A stretch of 64,000 nucleotides of DNA. Origin: Microbacterium oxydans. GTDB lineage: Bacteria > Actinomycetota > Actinomycetes > Actinomycetales > Microbacteriaceae. The stretch lies in NCBI RefSeq assembly GCF_000956525.1, contig NZ_JYIW01000025.1, forward strand, positions 372,001 through 436,000. The letters are read 5' to 3'. Below the pieces are notes generated by a model, which saw nothing but the letters and a program-made list of their open reading frames with translations, was not told the origin of the DNA and ran no database searches. The position numbers and the translations under genes were made by a program. Each line of letters begins with the position of its first letter. Positions within the stretch are counted from its first letter, which is position 1. Positions 43,887 to 53,406 of the stretch are shown here, one piece after another.

Positions 43887-45160
43887 CGCTCGTCCTCGCC
43901 GGGCTTGACCCTCGGCACGAATCTGGGGATCCAGCGGATGAAGCCGAGCGCGCCCACGATGCCGACGACGCCCATCGTGGCGGCGGCGATCGGGAGCGAG
44001 GCGACCGCGACGATCCCGGAGATCGCGAGCGGGGCGATCGCGCCGCCGGCATCGGTCAGCGTGCGCCACGAACCGAGGAACGGTGCAGGATCGCGCTTGG
44101 GTGCCACGTCAGCGCCGAGGGTGAGCAGGATGCCGCTGGACAGTCCGTTGCCGACACCGAGGACGGCGGCGAACATGCCGTACCACAGCACCGCGGCATC
44201 GACGTCGTGCGAGAGCGACAGGGCGAAGAACCCGGCGCCCATCAGCACCATGGCGGGCATGGCGGCCCACAGTCGACCGAAGCGGTCCATGACCTGCCCG
44301 CTGGCGTAGAACAGGGCGAAGTCGATCGCGCCCGAGATCCCGACCACGAGTGCGATCGTCGAAGCGTCGAGGCCGAGCGAGAGTCCCCACAGCGGCAGCA
44401 TCACCTGACGGGCGGAGCGCATCGCTGAGAGCGAAGCGGCAGCGAGCCCCAGCCTGCCGAGCACTGATCGCTGCTGCCACATCGTGCGGAAGACGCCGAT
44501 GCGTTCGATCGTCGAGATCGATCCGCTGACAGGTTCGCCGGAGTCCTCGAGGAACGGACGCGTCGACGGACGCGTGATGGGCGGGTTCTTCTTCTCGGGG
44601 TCAGGGCCGAACAGCACGAGCAGCACCATCACCACCAGGCAGCCGAGGAAGAACCAGATCGCCGCGGCCTCCGCACCGAACAGCTGCAGGAGGCCGGCGG
44701 CCACGAACGGCCCGATGAAGATGCCCAGTCGGAAGCTGCCGCCCAGCAGCGACAACGCACGAGCGCGCACCACGAGCGGCACCCGCGTCGTCATGAACGC
44801 GTGCCGGGCGAGGCCGAAGGCCGCAGCGCAGAAGCCCAGCAGGAAGACGGATGCCGCGAGCACGCCGATCGACGGAGCCGCCAGCATCCCTGCGGCTGCG
44901 ACCATCGAGATCACGCCGGCGATCACCATCGTGAAGCGCTCGCCGATGCGGGCGACCGCCCAACCGGCCGGCAGATTGCCGCAGAGCTGGCCGACGACGA
45001 GCGCGGAGGCCACGAGGGCGGCAGCGGCCACGTCGGCGCCCATCCGCGAGGCGATCACCGGGATCAGCGGGATCACCGCTCCCTCGCCGAGGGAGAACAG
45101 GACCGTCGGCAGATACACCATCGGCCCGAACTGTCTCAGAACCGTCGATGCGCCGCTCAC
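43883..45160 (-). CDS. MFS transporter
   Basis: 425-residue 12-helix major facilitator. GNLPAGWAVARIGERFTMVIAG is the A-motif-like loop; LARHAFMTTRVPLVVRARALSLLGG and YASGQVMDRFGRLWAAMPAM follow. A hydrophilic ~45-residue central loop (GPDPEKKNPPITRP…) joins the two halves. Co-transcribed with the Nudix gene. Leaderless-type -10 six bases before GTG 45160. Divergent from prfB. Confidence 0.88.
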   Translation of the reverse strand: MSGASTVLRQFGPMVYLPTVLFSLGEGAVIPLIPVIASRMGADVAAAALVASALVVGQLCGNLPAGWAVARIGERFTMVIAGVISMVAAAGMLAAPSIGVLAASVFLLGFCAAAFGLARHAFMTTRVPLVVRARALSLLGGSFRLGIFIGPFVAAGLLQLFGAEAAAIWFFLGCLVVMVLLVLFGPDPEKKNPPITRPSTRPFLEDSGEPVSGSISTIERIGVFRTMWQQRSVLGRLGLAAASLSAMRSARQVMLPLWGLSLGLDASTIALVVGISGAIDFALFYASGQVMDRFGRLWAAMPAMVLMGAGFFALSLSHDVDAAVLWYGMFAAVLGVGNGLSSGILLTLGADVAPKRDPAPFLGSWRTLTDAGGAIAPLAISGIVAVASLPIAAATMGVVGIVGALGFIRWIPRFVPRVKPGEDER

Positions 45161-45166
45161 GCTTCG

Positions 45167-45172
45167 AGGCTA
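45167..45172 (-). promoter_or_regulatory. Leaderless-type -10 element for the MFS–Nudix operon
   Basis: TAGCCT on the minus strand, six bases before GTG 45160. Confidence 0.5.
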
Positions 45173-45250
45173 CCCCCGCCTCGGTCGCGCTCTGTTCGGC
45201 CGGTCGCGTGCCGCCTGAGAACGCAGCCAGCACGCGGCCGCCGGGCAGGA

Positions 45251-45256
45251 TAGGCT
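45251..45256 (+). promoter_or_regulatory. -10 element for prfB
   Basis: TAGGCT eight bases before ATG 45265. Confidence 0.5.
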
Positions 45257-45264
45257 CGGATATC

Positions 45265-46374
45265 ATGCTCGAACTTGATCTTTCCGCCGAAATCCAGGCG
45301 CTCAGGCACACCTTCGGCGACATCAGCGAGGTCGTCGACGTCAACCGACTGCGCGAGGACATCGCGCGACTCAGCGAGGAGGCCGGCGCCCCCGACCTCT
45401 GGGATGACACCGAGAACGCGCAGAAGGTGACCAGCGCCCTCAGCCACCGTCAGTCCGAGCTCGCCCGCATCACCGGCATCGCGCAGCGTCTCGATGATCT
45501 CGAGGTACTGATCGGCCTCGCGAACGAGATGGGCGATGAGGACTCTGCCGTGGAGGCACGAGCCGAGCTCACCGCGCTCACTGATCTGATCAACCAGCTC
45601 GAGGTGCAGACGCTGCTCGACGGCGAGTACGACGAGCGCTCCGCGATCATCACGATCCGCTCGGGAGCCGGCGGCGACGACGCGACCGATTTCGCCGAGA
45701 TGCTCATGCGCATGTACCTGCGTTGGGCTGAGCGTCACAAGTACCCGGTCAAGGTCATGGACATGTCGTACGCCGAGGGTGCCGGTATCAAGTCCGCGAC
45801 CTTCGAGATCGACGCGCCCTACGCTTTCGGCACGATCTCGGTCGAGGCAGGCACGCACCGCCTCGCCCGCATCAGCCCGTTCGGCTCAGCCGACAAGCGC
45901 CAGACGTCGTTCGCGGCCGTCGAGGTCATTCCGCTGATGGAGGAGGCGACCGAGGTCGACATCCCCGAGAACGACATCCGCGTCGACGTCTTCCGCTCTT
46001 CGGGCCCGGGTGGGCAGTCGGTCAACACGACCGACTCGGCCGTTCGCCTCACCCACCTGCCGACCGGCATCGTCGTATCGATGCAAAACGAGAAGTCACA
46101 GATCCAGAACCGCGCCGCCGCGATGCGCGTGCTCCAGACCCGCCTGCTGCTGCTGCAGAAGGAACAGGAAGCCGCGAAGAAGAAGGAGCTCGCCGGAAAC
46201 ATCACCGCGAGCTGGGGCGACCAGATGCGCTCGTACTTCCTCTACGGTCAGCAGCTGGTGAAGGACCTTCGTACCGGCCAGGAGTCGGGCAACCCGGCTG
46301 CGGTGTTCGACGGCGACCTCGATGACTTCATCTCTGCCGGCATCCGCTGGCGGAAGCGTCCGACCGACGACTGA
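45265..46374 (+). CDS. prfB: Peptide chain release factor 2
   Basis: 369-residue class I release factor recognising UGA and UAA. The RF2 codon-recognition tripeptide SPF is in [15 protein letters not shown] and the catalytic GGQ in [10 protein letters not shown]. The reading frame is continuous: the programmed +1 frameshift site that autoregulates prfB in many bacteria is absent. Upstream of ftsE–ftsX–smpB as usual in actinobacteria, but here two DUF2510 genes lie between. Confidence 0.96.
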   Translation: MLELDLSAEIQALRHTFGDISEVVDVNRLREDIARLSEEAGAPDLWDDTENAQKVTSALSHRQSELARITGIAQRLDDLEVLIGLANEMGDEDSAVEARAELTALTDLINQLEVQTLLDGEYDERSAIITIRSGAGGDDATDFAEMLMRMYLRWAERHKYPVKVMDMSYAEGAGIKSATFEIDAPYAFGTISVEAGTHRLARISPFGSADKRQTSFAAVEVIPLMEEATEVDIPENDIRVDVFRSSGPGGQSVNTTDSAVRLTHLPTGIVVSMQNEKSQIQNRAAAMRVLQTRLLLLQKEQEAAKKKELAGNITASWGDQMRSYFLYGQQLVKDLRTGQESGNPAAVFDGDLDDFISAGIRWRKRPTDD

Positions 46375-46386
46375 TCCTCGTTCGTT

Positions 46387-46427
46387 GCAGAAGGCCCCGG
46401 GAGCTGAGCGCTCCCGGGGCCTTCTGC
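46387..46427. terminator. Bidirectional terminator between prfB and a DUF2510 gene
   Basis: 18-bp perfect stem (46387–46404 with 46410–46427), loop TGAGC, between convergent genes. Its core is nearly identical to the hairpin at 47608–47646. Confidence 0.85.
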
Positions 46428-46439
46428 ATGCCGCCGTCG

Positions 46440-47462
46440 TCAGCGAGCCGCGCCCTCGAGCGTGCCGGTGACGTCGTCGTAGCTGAAGGCGATGCAGTGC
46501 ACGGTCCGGTCGCCCAGTCGCTTCCACGACATCTCCGTCGGCCAGTAGGTGTAGAAATCGAGCTCGGACTGCTCATACGGGAGGCCGATGAACCCCTCGA
46601 ACTCCGCGAGGCAGCGCTCCTCGGCGGCCTGGTACAGGGCATCGTCGCCCGGGTACTCATCGTCGTCGAACTGGTAGACGACGTACACCTCATCAGTGTG
46701 CGGTCGATCGCAGGGGACGACCGGCACCTCGACGATCTCGTCGTCGTCGCCGTAGTCCACGAGGGGGAGGCAGTCGCCCACGGCGAGTTGATCGAAGGAC
46801 ACCATCCTGGCACCTTCGATGTCAGACGGGTCTTCGGCGGAATCCGTCGCGCTGTCGTCGGCGGAGGATCCGTCGTCGACCGACGGACGCTCGCTCGGCG
46901 CGGTCTGACCGTCGCCGGCTTCCACGATCGAGCTGATTCCGAGTGAGACGAGCGAGACGGCCAGAGCGAGGATCGCGCCGAGCACGCTCACGCCAACCCC
47001 GGTGATGCCAGGCCACTTCGAGCCCCGCAGGAACAGCGAGACGATGGATGCCACGAACGCCAGGCCGAGCAGGATCCAGCCCGCCGCCGATATCGGCGGG
47101 ATGCAGGCCAGGGCGACCCCGACCACCGCGGAGATGAGTCCGATGAGTCCGAGCACCGAGATCCTGCGCGATGGTGTCGGCGCGGACGTCGGTGCCAGGG
47201 CGACGGAGTGACCGACGGTTGCATATCCGCCGGGCGAGATGCTGGTCTGCGGGCCGGGATGTGCAGCCTGCGGCGCGATAACGAACGGCGGTGCGAACGG
47301 CTCCGTGAACCCCTCTGTGGCCGCCTCGACGGCAGCAGGCTTCGCCGACTGGCCATCGGTGGCTCGCTCCGGACCCGCGACGACGTGCGCCGTCCACTGC
47401 TCGCCGTCCCACCATCGCCGGTTGCCCGAGCCGTCGTCGTACCAGCCTGCAGGTGTCGTCAT
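46440..47462 (-). CDS. DUF2510 membrane protein (copy 1)
   Basis: 340 residues. The N-terminal DUF2510 motif is TTPAGWYDDGSGNRRWWDGEQWTAHV, followed by a low-complexity linker. Three hydrophobic segments (ISVLGLIGLISAVVGVALACIPP, GWILLGLAFVASIVSLFL, GVSVLGAILALAVSLVSLGI) precede an acidic stretch and a C-terminal domain with DCLPLVDYGDDDEIVEVPVVPCDRPHTDEVYVVYQF, which resembles the Septum_formation domain. Cysteine pairs suggest it lies outside the cell. Paralogue of 47662–48711; the first 33 bases are almost identical. Confidence 0.82.
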   Translation of the reverse strand: MTTPAGWYDDGSGNRRWWDGEQWTAHVVAGPERATDGQSAKPAAVEAATEGFTEPFAPPFVIAPQAAHPGPQTSISPGGYATVGHSVALAPTSAPTPSRRISVLGLIGLISAVVGVALACIPPISAAGWILLGLAFVASIVSLFLRGSKWPGITGVGVSVLGAILALAVSLVSLGISSIVEAGDGQTAPSERPSVDDGSSADDSATDSAEDPSDIEGARMVSFDQLAVGDCLPLVDYGDDDEIVEVPVVPCDRPHTDEVYVVYQFDDDEYPGDDALYQAAEERCLAEFEGFIGLPYEQSELDFYTYWPTEMSWKRLGDRTVHCIAFSYDDVTGTLEGAAR

Positions 47463-47607
47463 CGGGCGTCCTCGTCGTCTGTGCTGGGGGTGATGACCGA
47501 CGTGACGATCCCTCGGCAGCCGCTCGGGCGAAGACTCCGGATTTCACCGATCATCATGAAGCTATCGGGACGGCTCAGCTCGGTGGGTCACGACACGATC
47601 ACAGATG

Positions 47608-47646
47608 CCGAAGGCCCCGGGAGCTCGACGCTCCCGGGGCCTTCGG
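47608..47646 (-). terminator. Terminator of DUF2510 copy 2, duplicate of 46387–46427
   Basis: 17-bp perfect stem (47608–47624 with 47630–47646) and loop TCGAC, 15 bases after the copy 2 stop. The GAAGGCCCCGGGAGC arm is identical to that at 46390. Confidence 0.82.
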
Positions 47647-47661
47647 ATCAGGTGCTGCGGA

Positions 47662-48711
47662 TCAGCCGGCGAGGCAGGATGTGACCATGTCGGTGTCGCT
47701 GAGAACCTCGGCCACGCCGGATGCCGCGGCCATGTCGGTGAGCGTGCCGTCGCTGTCTGCGATCGCGCGCAGCGTCTCATCGGCGAGATCGGAGGCGACG
47801 AACGCGTTCGCGAGACACAACATCTGCGCGTCGGTGTAGGCGTCGCCCGCGGTCGTGTTGAAGATCGCCGTCAGGCCGACAGCGACCTCTTCAGCGGTCG
47901 GGCGGGCGCCGCTGACGGTGCCGTCATCCGGAGCGCCCGACTCTTCCGGGACGGGAGTCGCCTCGGCGGTGGCCGAGCTCGACGGGCCGTTGTATTCCTC
48001 GCTCACGCCCTGTGCGAAGGCGAAGAGGTACACGAACGACATGACGACGCCGAGGATCGTGCCGACGACAGCAAGGCTCAGGCCCGCGATGCCCGGCCAC
48101 TTCTTGCCCTTCAGGAACAGCGAGATGAGCGAGACGATGAAGCCGGCAGCCAGGACGAAGAACCCGATGAAGCCGATCAGCGGGATGAAGACGACGATCG
48201 TGCCGATCACCGAGAGGCCGAGACCGACCAGTCCGAGGACCGAGATCTTCTTCGGCTCTGCCGGTGCGCCGGCCGCATACGGGTCTGCGGCCGGGTAGCC
48301 GCCGGCACCTTGCGTGTAGGAACCCGGGTAGGCGCCCGTCGGCTGTGCCGATGCTGCCCCGGGGTACTGCGGCGCTGCGGGCGCACCATACGTGGGTGCA
48401 GCGGGCGCGGCGGGTGCGGTGAACGATGTGGTCGCGGGGTACGACGCGTCGGGCAGTGCGGCCTCCGGCTGTGCGGACACGTCGTGTCCGGAGTCCGGGT
48501 TGATCACGGTCTCGTCGACGCGGACGACCGTGTCGTCGATCGACGGCTCGTCGACTGCCGCGACGTCGGGCTCAGACGGCGCGGACTCCGCCGGCGCCGC
48601 GTCCTCGATGGGCGCTGCGGTCTCCGGTGCGAAGTGCTCGGTCCACTGCTGGCCGTCCCACCAGCGCTGACGACCGGATCCGTCGTCGTACCAGCCTGCA
48701 GGTGTCGTCAT
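47662..48711 (-). CDS. DUF2510 membrane protein (copy 2)
   Basis: 349 residues. It shares the N-terminal motif TTPAGWYDDGSGRQRWWDGQQW with copy 1, then has a long Pro/Ala/Tyr-rich linker (GAYPGSYTQGAGGYPAADPYAAG). Hydrophobic segments ISVLGLVGLGLSVIGTIVVFIP, FFVLAAGFIVSLISLFLKG and LAVVGTILGVVMSFVYLFAF follow. The C-terminal ~90 residues (MLCLANAFVASDLADETLRAIA … DMVTSCLAG) are a small helical domain unlike the one in copy 1. GAGGGGG precedes the ATG and a TATACA -10 lies upstream. Confidence 0.82.
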   Translation of the reverse strand: MTTPAGWYDDGSGRQRWWDGQQWTEHFAPETAAPIEDAAPAESAPSEPDVAAVDEPSIDDTVVRVDETVINPDSGHDVSAQPEAALPDASYPATTSFTAPAAPAAPTYGAPAAPQYPGAASAQPTGAYPGSYTQGAGGYPAADPYAAGAPAEPKKISVLGLVGLGLSVIGTIVVFIPLIGFIGFFVLAAGFIVSLISLFLKGKKWPGIAGLSLAVVGTILGVVMSFVYLFAFAQGVSEEYNGPSSSATAEATPVPEESGAPDDGTVSGARPTAEEVAVGLTAIFNTTAGDAYTDAQMLCLANAFVASDLADETLRAIADSDGTLTDMAAASGVAEVLSDTDMVTSCLAG

Positions 48712-48882
48712 GGTTTCCCCCTCGAAGAATTGGGCGCATGCGCGGGCGGCGCGATGGCATCTTCATGTATAGCAGTGCCCGGCGACAGCCTTCCGGTCTG
48801 CGGGAGGGGAGAACTCCCCATCCCGCTCGGGTCGGGACTCGCCGCCCGGGGTGTCGCTGGCTGCCAGGGGAGAAGCCGCGCT

Positions 48883-48888
48883 TAGGCT
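48883..48888 (+). promoter_or_regulatory. -10 element for ftsE
   Basis: TAGGCT nine bases before ATG 48898, leaving a leader of at most a few bases. Confidence 0.4.
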
Positions 48889-48897
48889 CGTAGCGCC

Positions 48898-49989
48898 ATG
48901 ATTCGGTTCGAGAACGTCACGAAACGCTACCGCGGGACGTCGAAGCCCGCCCTGTCCAACGTCGACTTCGAAGTGCAGCGCGGGGAGTTCGTCTTCCTCG
49001 TCGGCGCTTCGGGCTCCGGCAAGTCGTCCTGTCTGCGCCTCATCCTGCGCGAGGACGTGCCCACATCAGGGCGGGTCGCCGTGCTCGGCCGGGATCTGCG
49101 CTCCCTCGCGAACCGCAAGGTGCCGTACTTCCGGCGCCACATCGGCTCCGTCTTCCAGGACTTCCGGCTGCTGCCGTCGAAGACCGTCTTCCAGAACGTC
49201 GCATTCACCCTGCAGGTGACGGGCTCCTCGCGCGGCTTCATCCAGCAGGCTGTGCCGGAGGCGCTCGCGCTGGTCGGTCTGGACGGCAAGCAGAAGCGGA
49301 TGCCGCACGAGCTGTCCGGCGGTGAGCAGCAGCGCGTCGCGATCGCACGTGCGCTCGTCAACCGTCCGCAGGTGCTGCTGGCGGATGAGCCGACCGGAAA
49401 CCTCGACCCGGCGACGTCCGTCGACATCATGCAGCTGCTCGCGCGGATCAATGCCGGTGGGACGACCGTGCTGATGGCCACGCACGAAGCAGGCTTCGTC
49501 GACCAGATGCAGCGACGAGTCATCGAGCTGAGCGACGGTGTCATGGTTCGCGATGAGGTGCACGGCGGCTACGGCGACACCTCGAACATCCCGCGCCTGG
49601 TGCCGGCCGAGGTCCGCGGCGCCGCAGCCGCGGCAGCGCTCACCGCCGTGCAGGAAGTGCAGCGTCAGACCGCCGACCTCTCGATCGTGCGCGCAGCGCT
49701 CACGGAAGAGCTCAGCGCGCAGCGCAAGGCAGCGGCATCCGCTCCCGTAGAGACGCAACAACCCGCATCGGTGGCGTCTGTCGAGAGCCCGGGCGCTGTC
49801 GATCCGCAGGAGGAGGTCGTGCCGCCGGAGCCCGCGACGCCGGAACCTGCTCTCGCCGACCCTCCGGTCGCCGCCGGCCCCCGTACGCATCCGATCGTGC
49901 TGCCCCAGGTCGATGTCGCGGAGCTCGGCGTCGCCGACCGCCTCGGCCTGTCCGATGCCGATGACGAGGAAGTGGGACCGACCTCATGA
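48898..49989 (+). CDS. ftsE: Cell division ATP-binding protein FtsE with C-terminal extension
   Basis: 363 residues. Residues 1–~225 are a complete FtsE ATPase: Walker [10 protein letters not shown] (about 36), [19 protein letters not shown], signature [15 protein letters not shown], Walker [14 protein letters not shown] and [11 protein letters not shown]. The remaining ~135 residues are an Ala/Pro/Glu-rich tail not found in the ~229-residue mycobacterial protein. FtsEX couples ATP hydrolysis to peptidoglycan hydrolase activation at the septum. Its stop overlaps ftsX (ATGA). Confidence 0.94.
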   Translation: MIRFENVTKRYRGTSKPALSNVDFEVQRGEFVFLVGASGSGKSSCLRLILREDVPTSGRVAVLGRDLRSLANRKVPYFRRHIGSVFQDFRLLPSKTVFQNVAFTLQVTGSSRGFIQQAVPEALALVGLDGKQKRMPHELSGGEQQRVAIARALVNRPQVLLADEPTGNLDPATSVDIMQLLARINAGGTTVLMATHEAGFVDQMQRRVIELSDGVMVRDEVHGGYGDTSNIPRLVPAEVRGAAAAAALTAVQEVQRQTADLSIVRAALTEELSAQRKAAASAPVETQQPASVASVESPGAVDPQEEVVPPEPATPEPALADPPVAAGPRTHPIVLPQVDVAELGVADRLGLSDADDEEVGPTS

Positions 49990-50900
49990 GAATCGGTCTG
50001 ATCCTCGCCGAAGCGCTCGGCGGCCTGCGCCGCAACATCTCGATGGTGATCTCCGTCGTGCTCGTCACCTTCGTCTCGCTGACCTTCGTCGGCGCCGCGA
50101 TCCTCATGCAGGGTCAGATCGGCGTGATGCGCGGCTACTGGGCCGAACGTGCGCAGGTCGCGGTCTACATGTGCTCCGCGGTCTCCCAATCCGACACCTG
50201 TGTCGACGGCTCGGCCAGCGAGGAACAGGTCGAGGCGGTGCGAGCACAGCTCGAGGGCGATGCGCTCTCACCGCTGATCAGCTCGATGACCTTCGACACG
50301 AAGGAAGACACGTACGCCAAGCTCGTCGACCAGCTCGGCGCCGATCAGGCGAGCGTGCTCACCCCCGACCAGGCGTTCGAGGTGTTCTTCGTGACCATGA
50401 AGGACCCGGGGCAGTCGAGCGTGCTCTCCGAGGCGTTCAGCGGCCAAGCAGGGGTCGAGCAGGTGAAGGATCAGCTGCAATACCTCGAACCGCTGTTCTC
50501 GGCGCTGACGGTGGCCACGTACATCGCGGTCGGCATCGCCGTGCTGATGCTGATCGCCGCGACCCTGCTGATCGCCACGACCATCCGATTGTCCGCATAT
50601 GCGAGACGCAAGGAGATCGGGATCATGCGGCTGGTCGGCGCCTCGAACAGATTCATCCAGACTCCGTTCGTGCTCGAGGGCGTCTTCGCGGCGTTCCTCG
50701 GATCGGCGCTGGCGAGTGCCGCAGTGGTCGCAGGGCTGCACTTCGGCGTGAACGGCTACCTGCGCGGGCGAGTGCCCTTCATCACCACCTGGGTGACGAT
50801 GCAGGATGCGCTCCTCGTCGTGCCGGTGCTGATCGGCATCGGCGTGATCCTGGCTGCGCTGTCCGCCGGATTCGCGATCAGGCGCTGGCTGCGCGCCTGA
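49986..50900 (+). CDS. ftsX: Cell division protein FtsX
   Basis: 304-residue permease-like partner of FtsE. A short cytoplasmic lead, first helix (MVISVVLVTFVSLTFVGAAILM), a ~170-residue extracellular domain with a CSAVSQSDTC cysteine pair, and three C-terminal helices with the FtsX fold (IRLSAYARRKEIGIMRLVGAS). Confidence 0.95.
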   Translation: MRIGLILAEALGGLRRNISMVISVVLVTFVSLTFVGAAILMQGQIGVMRGYWAERAQVAVYMCSAVSQSDTCVDGSASEEQVEAVRAQLEGDALSPLISSMTFDTKEDTYAKLVDQLGADQASVLTPDQAFEVFFVTMKDPGQSSVLSEAFSGQAGVEQVKDQLQYLEPLFSALTVATYIAVGIAVLMLIAATLLIATTIRLSAYARRKEIGIMRLVGASNRFIQTPFVLEGVFAAFLGSALASAAVVAGLHFGVNGYLRGRVPFITTWVTMQDALLVVPVLIGIGVILAALSAGFAIRRWLRA

Positions 50901-50933
50901 CGCCGGGTGTGGATCGGGGCGCCGGTCTCCAGG

Positions 50934-50939
50934 TAGACT
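50934..50939 (+). promoter_or_regulatory. -10 element for smpB
   Basis: TAGACT, giving a leader of about 50 bases with AGGAG before the smpB ATG; smpB may also be read from ftsEX. Confidence 0.5.
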
Positions 50940-50995
50940 GAAAGGCTGCTCAGCCGTATCGGAGTGCTGGGCTCGTCGAATCACAGGAGTGCATC

Positions 50996-51472
50996 ATGCC
51001 CAGGGAACGCGGGGAGAAGGTCGTCGCGACCAATCGTCGCGCACGTCACGACTACAACATCGAGAAGTCGTACGAGGCGGGGATGGTGCTCACCGGCACC
51101 GAGGTGAAGTCGTTGCGCCAGGGGCGGGCCAATCTGAGCGACGGGTACGCCTTCGTGAAGGGCAATGAGGTGTTCCTCGACTCCGTGCACATCCCCGAGT
51201 ACTCGCAGGGGCATTGGACGAACCACTCGGCGAAGCGCATCCGCAAGCTGCTGCTGCATCGCGAGGAGATCACGAAGATCGCCCATGCGGTGTCAGCAGG
51301 CGGCTACACGCTGATCCCGTTGAAGCTCTACTTCTCCGACGGCCGCGCGAAGATCGAGATCGCCCTCGCGAAGGGAAAGCGGGAGTTCGACAAACGTCAG
51401 ACCCTGCGAGAGCGTCAGGACACGCGCGAGGCCGACCGCGCGATGCGCCTTCGCAACCGCGTCGGCGAGTAG
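50996..51472 (+). CDS. smpB: SsrA-binding protein SmpB
   Basis: 158-residue tmRNA partner in ribosome rescue. ATNRRARHDYNIEKSYEAGMVLTGTEVKSLRQGRANLSDGYA is the OB-fold start; the basic tail KRQTLRERQDTREADRAMR is the decoding-site part. No tmRNA gene was recognised in the window. Confidence 0.96.
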   Translation: MPRERGEKVVATNRRARHDYNIEKSYEAGMVLTGTEVKSLRQGRANLSDGYAFVKGNEVFLDSVHIPEYSQGHWTNHSAKRIRKLLLHREEITKIAHAVSAGGYTLIPLKLYFSDGRAKIEIALAKGKREFDKRQTLRERQDTREADRAMRLRNRVGE

Positions 51473-51511
51473 CAGGCGCGGTCGGGCAGCGCTGCTCAGT
51501 GCCCCATCTCT

Positions 51512-53377
51512 TCAGAGGCTCGGCTCGAAGCCGAATACGCGACCGAGGAATCGCAGCTCGCGCTCCAGCGCGTCGACGATGGTCTCCTCGCGGCGGAAGC
51601 CATGGCCTTCGCCCGGGTACAGCGCGTACTCATGGTCGATTCCACGTGCAGCCAGCGCGTCGCGCACTGCCTCCGACTGCGCCGGCGGAACGACGCGGTC
51701 GTCTGCACCCTGCAGGAGCAGCACCGGCACGTCGATGCGTGCGACGTTCGTGAGCGGCGAGCGTTCGATGTACAGCGCTTCGGCCTCGGGGAGCGGACCG
51801 ACGAGTCCCGTGATGTAGTGCTGCTCGAAGTCGTGCGAGTGCTCGTCGAGCATCCGCAGATCGGTCACGGCGTAACGGCTGATGCCGGCGGCGAAGATCC
51901 CGCCGCGCACGAGCGCCGAGAGCACCGTCCAGCCGCCGGCCGAGCTGCCGCGGATCGCGATCCTGGTCGGGTCGGCGAGACCTGCATCGGCGAGGCTTCG
52001 GGCCGCGGCGATCACGTCATCGACATCGACCACACCCCACTGGCCGTCGAGGCTTTCGCGGTAGGCGCGGCCATAGCCGGTGGAGCCGCCGTAGTTCACG
52101 TCGAGCACCCCGATGCCCCGGCTCGTGTAGAAGGCGATCGCTGAGGACGTCGCGCCGGTCACATGCGCTGTCGGACCGCCGTGCACGAGCACGAGGTAGG
52201 GCGGGAGGGCACCGCTCGGGGCGGTGGCTGTCGGGTTCGCGGGTGGGTAGACGAAGGCGTGGACGGGGCCGTGTGCGCCATCGACCACGATCGGCTGCGC
52301 TGCCGGCATCCAACTCGGGTCCACCGGTGCTCCGCCCGCGATCGTCACGACCTCACCGGAGTCCACATCGACACTCCAGACGCCTGGTGCGACGCGGGAG
52401 CCGTTGCCGCTGAGCAGCACGCGCGTGCCTGCGGCATCGTCCACGCTCACATGGCCGTCAGTCGGCACCTCGAGCAGTCGACGGCTGTCGTGCTGAGAGA
52501 TGACGTCGACGGCGTCGCGGCCGTTCGTGCGTACCGCGACGATACGCCCGTCGTCGAGCGGCTGGTACCAGCGATTGCCGAGCACCCACAGCCCGTAGCC
52601 CGTGTCGGCGTCGGCCGGGGCGATCGGTGTCGCAGCAGCGACGAGGTCGACCCCGTCGAGCGTCGCGCGATGCAGCGCCCATCGGCCGTCGAGGTCGTCA
52701 GCGAAGAGCAGACGCGTGTCGTCCTGCCACTCCGGCTGCAGCGCGGTGCTGGTGGGGAGTGCACCGAGGCTGCCGTCGGGGAGCGAACGGATGCGCAGCT
52801 GCGCGCTCTGCCATGGCATCCGTCGTCCGTCCCATTCGACCCAGGCCAGCCGCGTGCCATCGGGGGAGAGCGCCGGGTGGGCGAAGAAACCCGTGCCCTG
52901 TGCGTGCACGCGGATCGCCGAGGCGTCGTCGGCGGCCGAGCCGTCGGTCGGGATCTCGATGATCCCACGCAGATGGGGCCCGACCGTGAGGTCCTCGCGC
53001 ACCGCGAACAGGCGACGCTGCTGCATCCGGAGACCGCCGTGCGCGGGGCCTGCAGGGGTGAGCGGCGTCGGCTCGCTGCCGGGGGAGAGACGGTACACGC
53101 GCTGGTCTGCCGCGCTGACGAAGTACAGAGTGCCGTCGGCATCCGCCGTCCAAGCCCCGCCGCCGTACTCGTGCACCCGTGATCTGGCGCTCCACGGTGC
53201 GGGGAGGACCTCGGAGCCGTTCGAGCTGCGCACCGTGAGACGCCCGCCCTGCGCCGGAACCGACTCGCCCCACCAGATCTCGTCACCGACGAATCTCGCC
53301 CCGTCGATGCGCGGGGACGATGAGGCGACCGAGGCCGGCGAGAACGGTGAGGTCCAGGACCCGAATGGCGCAGTCAT
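51512..53377 (-). CDS. S9-family prolyl oligopeptidase-like peptidase
   Basis: 621-residue cytosolic serine peptidase. An N-terminal ~370-residue beta-propeller (Trp/Gly/Asp-rich blades) gates a C-terminal alpha/beta-hydrolase. The nucleophile elbow is IAIRGSSAGGWTVL, the catalytic aspartate is in LLQGADDRVVPP and the histidine in PGEGHGFRR. No signal peptide. It would cleave short peptides, perhaps acylaminoacyl- or dipeptidyl-type substrates. Convergent with smpB. Confidence 0.92.
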   Translation of the reverse strand: MTAPFGSWTSPFSPASVASSSPRIDGARFVGDEIWWGESVPAQGGRLTVRSSNGSEVLPAPWSARSRVHEYGGGAWTADADGTLYFVSAADQRVYRLSPGSEPTPLTPAGPAHGGLRMQQRRLFAVREDLTVGPHLRGIIEIPTDGSAADDASAIRVHAQGTGFFAHPALSPDGTRLAWVEWDGRRMPWQSAQLRIRSLPDGSLGALPTSTALQPEWQDDTRLLFADDLDGRWALHRATLDGVDLVAAATPIAPADADTGYGLWVLGNRWYQPLDDGRIVAVRTNGRDAVDVISQHDSRRLLEVPTDGHVSVDDAAGTRVLLSGNGSRVAPGVWSVDVDSGEVVTIAGGAPVDPSWMPAAQPIVVDGAHGPVHAFVYPPANPTATAPSGALPPYLVLVHGGPTAHVTGATSSAIAFYTSRGIGVLDVNYGGSTGYGRAYRESLDGQWGVVDVDDVIAAARSLADAGLADPTRIAIRGSSAGGWTVLSALVRGGIFAAGISRYAVTDLRMLDEHSHDFEQHYITGLVGPLPEAEALYIERSPLTNVARIDVPVLLLQGADDRVVPPAQSEAVRDALAARGIDHEYALYPGEGHGFRREETIVDALERELRFLGRVFGFEPSL

Positions 53378-53383
53378 GCTTCG

Positions 53384-53389
53384 AGCCTA
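53384..53389 (-). promoter_or_regulatory. Leaderless-type -10 element for the S9 peptidase
   Basis: TAGGCT on the minus strand, six bases before ATG 53377. Confidence 0.55.
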
Positions 53390-53406
53390 TGCGCCCGACC
53401 GGATGC

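Noticed and set aside
41515..45160. Chromate-resistance operon
   Set aside because: The ChrB-like protein has only the N-terminal domain and its partner is an MFS protein; no chrA-type transporter is present.
45265..45340. Programmed frameshift site at the start of prfB
   Set aside because: The frame is continuous from the ATG and no in-frame TGA with a slippery sequence is seen.
50900..51600. tmRNA gene near smpB
   Set aside because: I looked for a tRNA-Ala-like end and tag sequence next to smpB and saw none; the downstream space is only 39 bases.
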